Positions 7,387-15,158 of a stretch of 64,000 bases of DNA are shown one piece after another; the stretch's first letter is position 1; each line of letters starts with the position of its first letter. The notes beneath the pieces are model-generated. The model saw nothing but the letters and a program-made list of their open reading frames with translations, did no database searches and had not been told where the DNA came from. This DNA comes from Dyadobacter sp. MSC1_007 (GTDB taxonomy: Bacteria; Bacteroidota; Bacteroidia; Cytophagales; Spirosomataceae), in contig NZ_JAMOZL010000012.1 of the NCBI RefSeq assembly GCF_023667495.1, positions 124,001 through 188,000 of the forward strand. Reading direction: 5' to 3'. The position numbers and the translations under genes are program-made.

Positions 7387-10209
7387 ATGATGAGGTTATC
7401 CCACATCTTAATTCCCCTGTCGGTCGCGCTGGTTACGTTACCGGTCGGCCATGTTACTGCACAAGAGTCTAAACCTGCTTCGACTCAGAGCACGGAAAAA
7501 TTCGACCGGGATTATGCTCTTGAAGCGACCATGCTGGGCTTTTTCGCCAAAGACGGGGCCCGTAACCCAACCCTGAAAGCGAATAAGGGGGATAGGGTCA
7601 GGATCACGATCACGAATGGGGAGCTCATGACCCATGATATTGCTTTGGAAAAACTGGGTATAAAAAGCAAAGTGATCATTGAGAAGGGTACAAGCACCAG
7701 CATTACATTCAAGGCAGAGCAAAGTGATACCTATTTCTGTTCCGTGCCAGGTCACCGGGCGGCGGGAATGGTAGGCAGTTTCGAGGTTGTGGAAGGTGTG
7801 ATTTCTGACGTTACCGTGGCAGGCGGGCTTCCCATGAAGGATGGGCAGCCGCTAAACCTGAATTTTGAAACAGGCAGCCTGAAAGACTGGACAGTCACCG
7901 GGGACGCATTTGCCAATCCGATTTTCAACTCAGACCCTTCGCCGGTTCATGAAAAGGAAATGCATATCGGTTTCGAAGGAAAGTATTTCCTGAGCAGCGG
8001 AGGCAATACCAACTACAAGCTGACGGGAACATTGACATCGGTCCCCTTCAAAGTGACCGATCCATTTGCAGCATTCAAGGTCTCGGGCGGCGCATTGCAG
8101 GATACCCGCGTCGAAATCGTGACAGCCAGCGATAACAAGGTGATCTACCATATCACCGGACAAGGCCGGGCCACATTGCAGCCTGCTGTGGTGGATTTAC
8201 AACCTTATCTGAACAAAGAAATATTTATCCGGATTATCGATAATGAGACAGGTATTTCCCAAATCCCCTACATTCAGAATGACAAATGGGCGCACATTAA
8301 CTTCGATGACTTCCTGTTCTACCCGAGTCGGCCGGAGTTTGCCAATGAGCTGAAACAAAAGGATATCATCATTCTTCCACCACTGGATCCGGTTTTAAAT
8401 GCAGGGCTTTCAGGGATCGACGCGGCGAAAGCGATGACGCCTCCGAAGGGTTTCAAGATTTCGCTGGCCGCCGCTGAGCCGGACATTGTCCGTCCGATCA
8501 GCTTCACGATCGACTCGCGGGGCAGGTTATGGGTTGTTGAAGGCCATACTTATCCAGTTCGAGCCGCAGAAGGCCAGGGCAGGGATAAAATCCTCATCTT
8601 CGAAGACACTAATGGCGACGGTACACTCGACAAGCGCAAAGTGTTCGCAGAAGGCCTCAACCTTGTTAGCGGTATCGAGGTCGGAATGGGCGGTGTATGG
8701 TTGGGTGCGGCACCGTATTTATTATTTATTCCAATTGATGCAAAAAATGACAAACCGGCTGGTCCTCCGCAAAAATTGCTGGACGGCTGGGGATTGGAAG
8801 ACACTCACGAAGTGTTGAACAGCCTCCGTTGGGGGCCAGATGGCTGGCTTTATGGAACCCATGGCGTATTTACACATTCCAATGTCGGCAAACCGGGCGC
8901 ACCGGACTCGGAAAGGACGAAAATCAATGCCGGGGTATGGCGGTATCATCCTACAACACATAAGTTCGAGGTATTCGCGGAAGGGTCGAGCAACCCCTGG
9001 GGGATCGACTTCAATGATTATGGCCATCCATTCATTACCGTTTGCGTGATCCCGCACATGTACCACGTCATTCAGGGCGCGCGGTATCAGCGGCAGGCAG
9101 GAAAGCATTTCAATCCATACACTTACGACGATATCAAAACCATTGCCGACCACGTGCATTGGGTAGGCGATCGCGGGCCGCACGCGGGTAACTTCCGTTC
9201 TGCATCCGCTGGGGGCGGTCATGCGCATGCTGGAGCGATGATCTATCTGGGTAATTCATGGCCGAAGGAATATCGTAATGATATTTTCATGAACAATATC
9301 AACGGCGCACGTTTGAATATCGACCATCTCGCCCGCTCGGGATCAGGTTATGAAGCCGCACACAAAAACGATTTTATGGCCATGAACGATTCATGGTCGC
9401 AATGGCTGAATTTTAAATACGACGCCAGCGGCTCGGTATGGGCGATTGACTGGTACGACAAAAACCAATGCCATAGTCCAAACCCTGACGTTCATGACAA
9501 AACAATGGGCCGGATTTTCAAAATCACACATGAAAATGACAAATGGGTGCAAGTCGATTTATCCAAAGCCTCGGATATGGAACTGGTGAACTATCAGTTA
9601 AATGCAAATGAATGGTATGTAAGACAAGCTCGCACCATTTTGCAGGAAAGGGGGCCAAACAAGAAAGTCCACAAAGCATTGAAAGAAATTCTTGCTAAAA
9701 ATCCGGATGAAACGCGGCAGCTGCGCGCATTATGGACGTTGCATGTGACTCAGGGACTCACCGAAGTTGAACTCGCCGGCTTGCTTTCCAGCGGCAGCGA
9801 ATATATTCGCAGCTGGGCCATTCAGCTACTCACCGAGGATCAAAGTGTGTCGCCCGAAACCTTAAAGCGCTTTGCGGAAATGGCCCAAAAAGACAATTCC
9901 AAACTAGTAAGGCTTTATCTCACCTCGGCGATGCTTCGCCTGGCGCCTGCACAGCGCTGGGATGTGCTCGACGCATTAGTACAAAAAGCGGAAGACAAGG
10001 ACGATCACAATTTACCACTTATGTTATGGTACGCCGCTGAACCGCTCGCTCCGATCGATGTCAGACGTGCATTGCAATTGGCCGAAAAATCCAAATACGA
10101 GAAAATGATGCCCTACATGATCAAGCGCGTAGAAGCCATCAACACCGAAGAATCCAAGAAGGTCCTGAACGACTTCACCAAACGCGTAGGAGCCCTCCAT
10201 GTCCACTAA
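7387..10209 (+). CDS. PVC-type membrane dehydrogenase with N-terminal cupredoxin domain
   Basis: A 940-residue exported protein. Signal peptide 1-25 (ending HVTAQ), then a plastocyanin-like cupredoxin domain (about 40-135) with a complete type-1 copper ligand set: His83 (MTHDIA), Cys118, His123 and Met128 in FCSVPGHRAAGM. Residues 150-320 look like a carbohydrate-binding/lectin-like beta sandwich (NFETGSLKDWTVTGDAF). Residues 345-740 are the PVC-type dehydrogenase beta-propeller (PPKGFKISLAAAEPDIVRPISFTIDSRGRLWVVEGHTYP). HEAT-like helices follow to the end. No CxxCH haem motif is present, unlike the paralogue at 15159. The copper domain may replace cytochrome c as electron carrier (inference). 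Substrate unknown, probably a sugar or alcohol. The stop codon abuts a palindromic repeat. Confidence 0.85.
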   Translation: MMRLSHILIPLSVALVTLPVGHVTAQESKPASTQSTEKFDRDYALEATMLGFFAKDGARNPTLKANKGDRVRITITNGELMTHDIALEKLGIKSKVIIEKGTSTSITFKAEQSDTYFCSVPGHRAAGMVGSFEVVEGVISDVTVAGGLPMKDGQPLNLNFETGSLKDWTVTGDAFANPIFNSDPSPVHEKEMHIGFEGKYFLSSGGNTNYKLTGTLTSVPFKVTDPFAAFKVSGGALQDTRVEIVTASDNKVIYHITGQGRATLQPAVVDLQPYLNKEIFIRIIDNETGISQIPYIQNDKWAHINFDDFLFYPSRPEFANELKQKDIIILPPLDPVLNAGLSGIDAAKAMTPPKGFKISLAAAEPDIVRPISFTIDSRGRLWVVEGHTYPVRAAEGQGRDKILIFEDTNGDGTLDKRKVFAEGLNLVSGIEVGMGGVWLGAAPYLLFIPIDAKNDKPAGPPQKLLDGWGLEDTHEVLNSLRWGPDGWLYGTHGVFTHSNVGKPGAPDSERTKINAGVWRYHPTTHKFEVFAEGSSNPWGIDFNDYGHPFITVCVIPHMYHVIQGARYQRQAGKHFNPYTYDDIKTIADHVHWVGDRGPHAGNFRSASAGGGHAHAGAMIYLGNSWPKEYRNDIFMNNINGARLNIDHLARSGSGYEAAHKNDFMAMNDSWSQWLNFKYDASGSVWAIDWYDKNQCHSPNPDVHDKTMGRIFKITHENDKWVQVDLSKASDMELVNYQLNANEWYVRQARTILQERGPNKKVHKALKEILAKNPDETRQLRALWTLHVTQGLTEVELAGLLSSGSEYIRSWAIQLLTEDQSVSPETLKRFAEMAQKDNSKLVRLYLTSAMLRLAPAQRWDVLDALVQKAEDKDDHNLPLMLWYAAEPLAPIDVRRALQLAEKSKYEKMMPYMIKRVEAINTEESKKVLNDFTKRVGALHVH

Positions 10210-10362
10210 CCCAGGGTTTAAACCCTGGGCCCAGCCCGGCGCCAGGTCGGCCCAGCCCGGGGATACGGGGCGAGCCATCCGACCATCGGCGGATCACCGG
10301 CGGACATAGGACGTGCCCACACACCGGGCACCCTAACCCAGGGTTTAAACCCTGGGTTAGGG
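10210..10362. repeat. Pair of long palindromes flanking a GC-rich spacer
   Basis: Two perfect palindromes share the same 20-bp core, CCCAGGGTTTAAACCCTGGG. The first occupies 10210-10229 directly after the stop codon of the cupredoxin gene. The second occupies 10331-10362 and is extended to 32 bp by CCCTAA/TTAGGG arms. The spacer of about 100 bp is GC-rich and contains GGCCCAGCCCGG twice (about 10228-10240 and 10249-10260). The paired palindromes could fold into strong hairpins in RNA or single-stranded DNA and might act as a transcription terminator, but no T-run follows. They resemble REP-type intergenic repeats. Confidence 0.8.
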
Positions 10363-10454
10363 GTGATGGATATCTTTTTCTTTGACAACCAGATCTAGAA
10401 ATAGTTTTTCAGGCATAATAATTGGAGATTGCTTTTTCTCAATCATTAATCAAT

Positions 10455-10937
10455 ATGCAAAGGGGAAAAGTTAATTTTTTTGAAAGAATGGCTACCAAAA
10501 TCACCTCGTGGACTGGTAGCTCGATGGCATTCGGTATAGCGTTCAGTGTGATTTTGGTCTGGGGTATCACCGGCCCGATTTTTGGGTATTCTGACACCTG
10601 GCAGCTCGTGATCAACACCGGAACCACCATCATCACCTTCTTGATGGTATTCCTTATCCAGAAATCGCAGAACAAGGATTCCAAAGCCATCCAGCTCAAA
10701 CTCAACGAACTACTGGCGGCCAGTCGGTTTGCGAGCAACAGAATGGTGGATATTGAAGACCTGAGTGAAAACGAGCTGGACGTTCTGCGGAAATTTTACC
10801 AGAAACTCGCTGAAATGGCTGAAACAGATTCGGATATCCACACATCCCACTCGATCGACGCTGCGCAAAAACTGCATAGGCATAAAAAAGAATCACTTTC
10901 GGGGTTTAGCAATGGCGATACCGGCTCGCACGAGTAA
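10455..10937 (+). CDS. Low-affinity iron permease family protein
   Basis: About 160 residues. Two membrane helices (about 20-43 and 49-70) follow an amphipathic N-terminus (VNFFERMATKITSWTGSS). The segment between them and the LIQKSQNKDSKAIQLKLNEL that follows are characteristic of bacterial members of the low-affinity iron permease family (PF04120). The C-terminal half is charged and probably coiled. I chose the ATG at 10455; the upstream TTG at 10422 adds a non-conserved extension. Transport of iron is a family name rather than a demonstrated activity for these short proteins. It converges with the AsmA-like gene without any gap. Confidence 0.85.
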   Translation: MQRGKVNFFERMATKITSWTGSSMAFGIAFSVILVWGITGPIFGYSDTWQLVINTGTTIITFLMVFLIQKSQNKDSKAIQLKLNELLAASRFASNRMVDIEDLSENELDVLRKFYQKLAEMAETDSDIHTSHSIDAAQKLHRHKKESLSGFSNGDTGSHE

Positions 10938-12110
10938 TCAATCTTCTTTTTTAGCGTCTCTCTTTTTATCCTTCTTACCGTCTTTTCCGGAGAAGATCTT
11001 TTGTAAAAAGGTCTTCTTTTCTTTTGGCTCTTCTTTCACTGAATTGATATTGATCTCGTTATCGATCGCCGGTTGCAGCGCATGGATAAATGCATTTTGC
11101 AGGATGCTGGTGATCGCCTGCCAGACGTTTGTTTTTGGGTCGTCAAGCCTTCCTTCGAATGGGACTTTGGTAGCAACCTGGTCCTTTTTTTTATTTGAGA
11201 AGAGCTTTCCGGCCCCACCGGCCACCGCCTCCCACAATTTTTGAAGAACGTTGTCCTTGCGGTCTTCTTTCCCGAGGACATCCAAATCCTTGATCAATGG
11301 CTTCACATATCCTCTGAATGCTTTGTCCTTGGCCGCCACCTCCGTGTATAGTCCGAACCGCCCCTTGTTCACGTCCACTTTTGCATAGGCCTGGAAGAAG
11401 TCGTTCAGCTTGACAAGGTCTGTATTGTTCAGTTCGGCACTCATGTCGAAGGTTGGCGAATCGGCGAGGGGATTAAGCTTGGCATCAAAACGCAGTTTGC
11501 CCTCATACACATCGGCAGTAGCATGGATCGAAGCAGGAAGCACGGCAGAAGAATCATAGCTATTGCGCAGGTTTTGAGCGAGCAAATGCATATTGGTCAT
11601 TGCGATGTCCACTTTCGGGGTTGAACCGAAATCCTTGTACTGTATTTTGCCGTCACGAAGTTCGCAACGGTTGATATTCAGGGGCATAAATTTGTCGAGA
11701 ACCTTGCGGAAGTCGGCAGAGTCCTTAACGACCTCTTTCGGTTCCACTTTATCTTTGGTAAACAACAGATATGGGCCCTGGAAAACCATCTCACCGACAA
11801 TAGAACCTTTAAACAACGCCTTCCATTCTATCGAAAGATCAACCACCTTCGAAGCGAAAAATGGTGTTTGCTTGCCGGAAACAGAATCTTCCTTGTTAAT
11901 ATAAATACTATCGATCTTATATGCGCCCCGGATGACAGCGAGGTCGATGTCTTTGATATGCCCGTAATAGCCGTCCATTCCTGCCAGACTTTTATTCGCA
12001 AAATGCAGGACCACGTAAGGAAGTGCCAAACGAACGGCAACGATCAGCACAAGGAGAATGAGCAGGATTTTTGCGGTACGCCGCTTTCGCGACTGTGTGT
12101 GGGGAGCCAT
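10938..12110 (-). CDS. AsmA/DUF748-like membrane-anchored protein
   Basis: About 390 residues with one N-terminal membrane anchor (KILLILLVLIVAVRLALPYVVLHF) and a long periplasmic part of repeated beta segments (LAGMDGYYGHIKDIDLAVIRGAYKIDSIYI, then RCELRDGKIQYKDFGSTPKVDIAMTNM). This pattern is that of DUF748/AsmA-like proteins, relatives of bridge-like lipid transfer proteins at the cell envelope. The C-terminal 40 residues are almost purely Lys/Glu/Asp. ATG at 12110 is chosen over the GTG at 12116. Cargo and partners are unknown. Confidence 0.75.
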   Translation of the reverse strand: MAPHTQSRKRRTAKILLILLVLIVAVRLALPYVVLHFANKSLAGMDGYYGHIKDIDLAVIRGAYKIDSIYINKEDSVSGKQTPFFASKVVDLSIEWKALFKGSIVGEMVFQGPYLLFTKDKVEPKEVVKDSADFRKVLDKFMPLNINRCELRDGKIQYKDFGSTPKVDIAMTNMHLLAQNLRNSYDSSAVLPASIHATADVYEGKLRFDAKLNPLADSPTFDMSAELNNTDLVKLNDFFQAYAKVDVNKGRFGLYTEVAAKDKAFRGYVKPLIKDLDVLGKEDRKDNVLQKLWEAVAGGAGKLFSNKKKDQVATKVPFEGRLDDPKTNVWQAITSILQNAFIHALQPAIDNEININSVKEEPKEKKTFLQKIFSGKDGKKDKKRDAKKED

Positions 12111-12278
12111 AATCACTAATATCTAAGTTTAACACGCCATTGCATTAAACAATCATACCAGGCTGTGTAATAGCTATTTTCAATGATTTGTATCTTTTTT
12201 GAAAAAAAATCCTAAACTGTTGTCCAGTTCACGCATTGCCGTTCGTCAATCGATTTTAACCATCAAACTTTATATAAA

Positions 12279-12620
12279 ATGAAAGACTTCATGTTTGTTT
12301 TCAGAAGCGAACCGTCCTTGCTGGCCGACCGATCACCCGAAGAATTGCAGGCTAACATGCAACGCTGGATGGACTGGATCGGAGGCATTGCCGCACAAGG
12401 AAAACTGATCGATCGTGGTAACCGTTTGGGTTTCGAAGGTAAAGTCGTGGGACCGACCCAGGTCATCACCGACGGCCCATTTATCGAGATCAAAGAATCC
12501 ATCGGAGGTTATACGATGGTCAAAGCCGAATCACTGGAAGAGGCGGCAGAAATGGCCAAAGGTTGCCCTATATTGAATATTGGCGGCAATGTGGAGGTCA
12601 GGCCGATCGATACCATGTGA
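12279..12620 (+). CDS. YCII/DGPF-domain protein
   Basis: A 113-residue ferredoxin-like-fold protein of the YCII-related family. It opens with the usual KDFMFVFRSEP and carries the diagnostic DGPF motif in TDGPFIEIKESIGGYTMVKAES. The fold suggests a small-molecule binding or enzymatic role, which is not defined. Proteins of this type are characteristically encoded beside ECF42-group sigma factors, and exactly such a gene follows at 12684. A strong intrinsic terminator sits between them, so the two may be separately transcribed. Confidence 0.92.
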   Translation: MKDFMFVFRSEPSLLADRSPEELQANMQRWMDWIGGIAAQGKLIDRGNRLGFEGKVVGPTQVITDGPFIEIKESIGGYTMVKAESLEEAAEMAKGCPILNIGGNVEVRPIDTM

Positions 12621-12643
12621 GTAATCAGGTAGTAAGTTATTCC

Positions 12644-12674
12644 AAAAGCCTTTGTAAATCGCAAAGGCTTTTTT
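12644..12674 (+). terminator. Intrinsic terminator after the YCII gene
   Basis: Perfect 11-bp stem AAAAGCCTTTG / CAAAGGCTTTT around a 7-nt loop (12655-12661), followed by a run of six T. It ends 9 nt before the ATG of the sigma factor gene. Confidence 0.85.
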
Positions 12675-12683
12675 AGTTAGCTG

Positions 12684-13919
12684 ATGGAAAACCAGGAATT
12701 AATCCCTCATTTGTTCAGGACTGAGTACCGGAAGATCACTTCGGTATTGAGCAAGGCTTTTGGTCTTCAGCACATCGAGATCGCACAGGATATTGCAAGC
12801 GATACGTTTTTGCTGGCATCGGAAATATGGGGGATCAAAGGTGCCCCTGACAACCCGGTGGCCTGGTTGTACACTGTTGCCCGTAACAAAGCCCGCGATT
12901 ACCTGCGCAGGGATAAACTGTTCAAGGACAAGATCAGTGCCGGTATCATGTACAGTTCGGAGACTACGGAAGAAATAGAGATCGACTTATCCGACCAGAA
13001 TATTGCCGATAGCCAGTTGCAGATGATGTTCGCGATAAGCCATCCCTCGATTCCGATCGAAGCGCAGATTGGCCTCTCTCTGACCATTCTTTGTGGATTC
13101 GGGATCAATGAAATTGCCGCTGCTTTCCTGACCAACAAAGAAAATATCACCAAAAGGCTCTACCGGGCACGTGAAAAGCTGCGTGAGCATGGCGTGAAAA
13201 TGGAATTTCCGGGTGCAGATGAGGTCGACAGCCGGTTGGAAGCAGTCATGAGGACACTTTATCTTCTTTTCAATGAAGGCTATTATGCCGCAGGACGTGA
13301 TGTGACACTGCGCAGGGACGTTTGTTTGGAAGCGATGTGGCTCACCAGGTTACTGACCGAAAATCCCGGAACCGACAAGCCGCCAGTCAGTGCATTGCTT
13401 GCATTAATGTGTTTTCATGCATCAAGATTTGAGGCTCGGACCAATTTACAGGGTGAAACCGTGCTTTATGAAGATCAGGACGATAAGCTTTGGGATGCAG
13501 AACTGATTGTCCACGGAGAATATTACCTCAACAGGTCTTCGATAGGGCATCAGCTTTCGAAATACCATCTCGAAGCAGCCATTGGTTATTGGCATACGAT
13601 CAAAAGCGATACGCCCGAAAAGTGGCAGCGCATTCTTCAATACTACAACCATCTTCTTATCATCGAGTATTCGCCCATCGCTGCATTGAACCGGACTTAC
13701 GCCTTATCCAAAGCTAACGGCAAGCCGGAAGCCATTCGCGAAGCTGAAAAACTCAATCTGGCCGACAACCATCTTTATCACTCATTGCTCGGAGAGTTGT
13801 ATACCGGCATCGATAATGTCCGGGCGGTCAGTCATTTTCAAACCGCATTAAGCATTGCAAAGTCAAAGGCGGATCAGGCCGTCATTTCGAAAAAGATTGC
13901 AAAGCTGGGCATTTCATAA
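12684..13919 (+). CDS. ECF42-type RNA polymerase sigma factor
   Basis: A 411-residue sigma factor of the SigJ-like/ECF42 group. Region 2 spans about 8-80 (LRRDK at its end, with NPVAWLYTVARNKARDYLRR), region 4 about 110-175 (SLTILCGFGINEIAAAFLTNKENITKRLYRAREKLRE). A C-terminal extension of about 230 residues contains the family hallmark LYLLFNEGYYAA and TPR-like helices (ALNRTYALSKANGKPEAIREAE). In ECF42 proteins this extension takes the place of a separate anti-sigma factor in controlling activity. Its expected partner, a DGPF protein, is the preceding gene. Signal and regulon are unknown. Confidence 0.92.
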   Translation: MENQELIPHLFRTEYRKITSVLSKAFGLQHIEIAQDIASDTFLLASEIWGIKGAPDNPVAWLYTVARNKARDYLRRDKLFKDKISAGIMYSSETTEEIEIDLSDQNIADSQLQMMFAISHPSIPIEAQIGLSLTILCGFGINEIAAAFLTNKENITKRLYRAREKLREHGVKMEFPGADEVDSRLEAVMRTLYLLFNEGYYAAGRDVTLRRDVCLEAMWLTRLLTENPGTDKPPVSALLALMCFHASRFEARTNLQGETVLYEDQDDKLWDAELIVHGEYYLNRSSIGHQLSKYHLEAAIGYWHTIKSDTPEKWQRILQYYNHLLIIEYSPIAALNRTYALSKANGKPEAIREAEKLNLADNHLYHSLLGELYTGIDNVRAVSHFQTALSIAKSKADQAVISKKIAKLGIS

Positions 13920-14035
13920 CCGCCGACGGTTTGTCGCTTGGTAAATAGTACCTGCCGTTGATCATCTATCGAGTGCAGTTTGGAAATAAGACATCTGAAC
14001 CGCATCCGTTTTAAGACTCAATGAGTTATATTTAA

Positions 14036-14239
14036 ATGAAGAATTTGAAAATCATGAAAAATCTCAAATCCACAAAGACACTGCATGTAACGTTTGCCGA
14101 TGATGTAAAGGACACTCCGTTCCACTATATGATAGGTAAAGCTGTCAACACCAAGGATTCTATCAATGCCTATTTAAAGGGTGAGATATCAATCCGGGAA
14201 TTACATGCAGGTGGAATCAAATTCGTCAACACCTTATAG
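14036..14239 (+). CDS. Small protein preceding a DUF6169 protein
   Basis: A 67-residue polar protein (core KTLHVTFADDVKDTPFHYMIGKAVNTKDSINAYLKGEISIRELHAGGIKF). No membrane segment or known motif is visible. Its 3' end overlaps the start of the DUF6169-type gene by 35 nt in another frame, which argues for translational coupling and a functional pair. The opening MKNLKIMKNLKS contains a second in-frame start six codons in (14054). Function unknown; the tight two-gene arrangement is toxin-antitoxin-like but nothing in the sequence proves that. Confidence 0.6.
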   Translation: MKNLKIMKNLKSTKTLHVTFADDVKDTPFHYMIGKAVNTKDSINAYLKGEISIRELHAGGIKFVNTL

Positions 14240-14708
14240 TTTTTTCTACAACCCGGACACCGGGACTTATCATTTTGATACCAAATATAACATAGACTTT
14301 ACGGTCTACTTTGCACTCGATTCTTCCTGGTTTCCTTCAAATCCTCAATTCTCACAGGAGGTTTACACCTTTGGTTTTTGGACCAGTGCTGGTAGTAAGA
14401 GGGACAGCCGGGTGATGACAACGATCGCAGCTACCGTAGTGGAGCATTTCTCAAAGAACAAAAACAGCATTCTAACATTCATTTGCGACGATGACGACCA
14501 GAAGCAAATAAACCGCATGCGAAAGTTTAACGGATGGTATTTGTTGCGCGCCCGTCCGGATATCATCAAGTTGGACAAAGACGTGGTGTTCGAAAGCAAG
14601 ACCAAGCACACATCGTTGGTAATGCATATCGAAAATCTCCATTTCGAAGTGGTCAGAGAAATCTATCTTTCGGCGGACGCGGACGTTACCTGGAAAATAC
14701 TAGACTAG
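14205..14708 (+). CDS. DUF6169-like protein
   Basis: About 167 residues starting MQVESNSSTPYSFFYNPDTGTYHFDTKYNIDFTVYF. The repeated YxFxT and FxVYF strands, the FGFWTSAGSKRDSRVMTTIAATVVEHF block and the ICDDDDQKQINRMRKFNGWYLL block match my memory of a Bacteroidota-restricted family (DUF6169). I chose the ATG at 14205 because the upstream start at 14181 falls deeper in the small gene it overlaps. Cytoplasmic, no catalytic signature. The partner gene overlaps its 5' end. Confidence 0.65.
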   Translation: MQVESNSSTPYSFFYNPDTGTYHFDTKYNIDFTVYFALDSSWFPSNPQFSQEVYTFGFWTSAGSKRDSRVMTTIAATVVEHFSKNKNSILTFICDDDDQKQINRMRKFNGWYLLRARPDIIKLDKDVVFESKTKHTSLVMHIENLHFEVVREIYLSADADVTWKILD

Positions 14709-15158
14709 TTCGGTTTAGTCCCGGACTTCATTGTTTCTTTAACAATTGTGCATTAAAGTCTCGATTACCCTCGCGTTAATCTTTTATTAATCCTCTGTTA
14801 ATGTTATTGGCCTATTTTGCCACGCTTTTGGTATAGTAGGGTTGCCTTGCTGTTACTTGTTGCCATCGACAGATTTGACAGTTAACCAAACTTTAATAAT
14901 CCGAAGCATTAAAAATATTGGTTCTTGTCCTCTTAACTCCATGTATGGACATGAACACAAATTAATGAAACCCCTATTCCTAAGCCTGACCCTTTTTAAC
15001 TCAATTGCCGAAGCTAGATTGCACAGCCACCGGGTTCCATTGGGATCCGGTACAACAAGCCCGCCTGGAATTTCTGGGCGGGCTTTCTGCCTTGTGTGGC
15101 ATTGAGAACAGGACAATCTTAATATTTACCTGATAACCCCTATCAACCTAAAACCCTT
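14709..15158. other. 450-bp intergenic region
   Basis: No credible coding gene is seen. An open frame begins at an ATG near 14968 with a signal-like MKPLFLSLTLFNSIAEA but then turns into low-quality sequence running through the hairpin below, so I do not call it. The right part contains a GC-rich hairpin (15057-15085). The rest is AT-rich and presumably holds the promoter of the dehydrogenase gene at 15159. Confidence 0.5.
15057..15087 (+). terminator. GC-rich hairpin, possible terminator or leader attenuator
   Basis: Stem AAGCCCGCC (15057-15065) / GGCGGGCTT (15077-15085) with an 11-nt loop, followed by only TC. The short T-tract makes termination uncertain. It stands about 75 nt upstream of the dehydrogenase start. 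A smaller hairpin with ACCGG/CCGGT arms lies just before it. Confidence 0.45.

Noticed and set aside
8722-9228. 168-codon open frame on the minus strand inside the copper dehydrogenase gene
   Set aside because: Antisense to a strongly supported gene with complete domains; no motif of its own.
14842-15105. Possible small exported protein in the region before the second dehydrogenase
   Set aside because: Signal-like start is followed by sequence running through a GC-rich hairpin; no support for translation.
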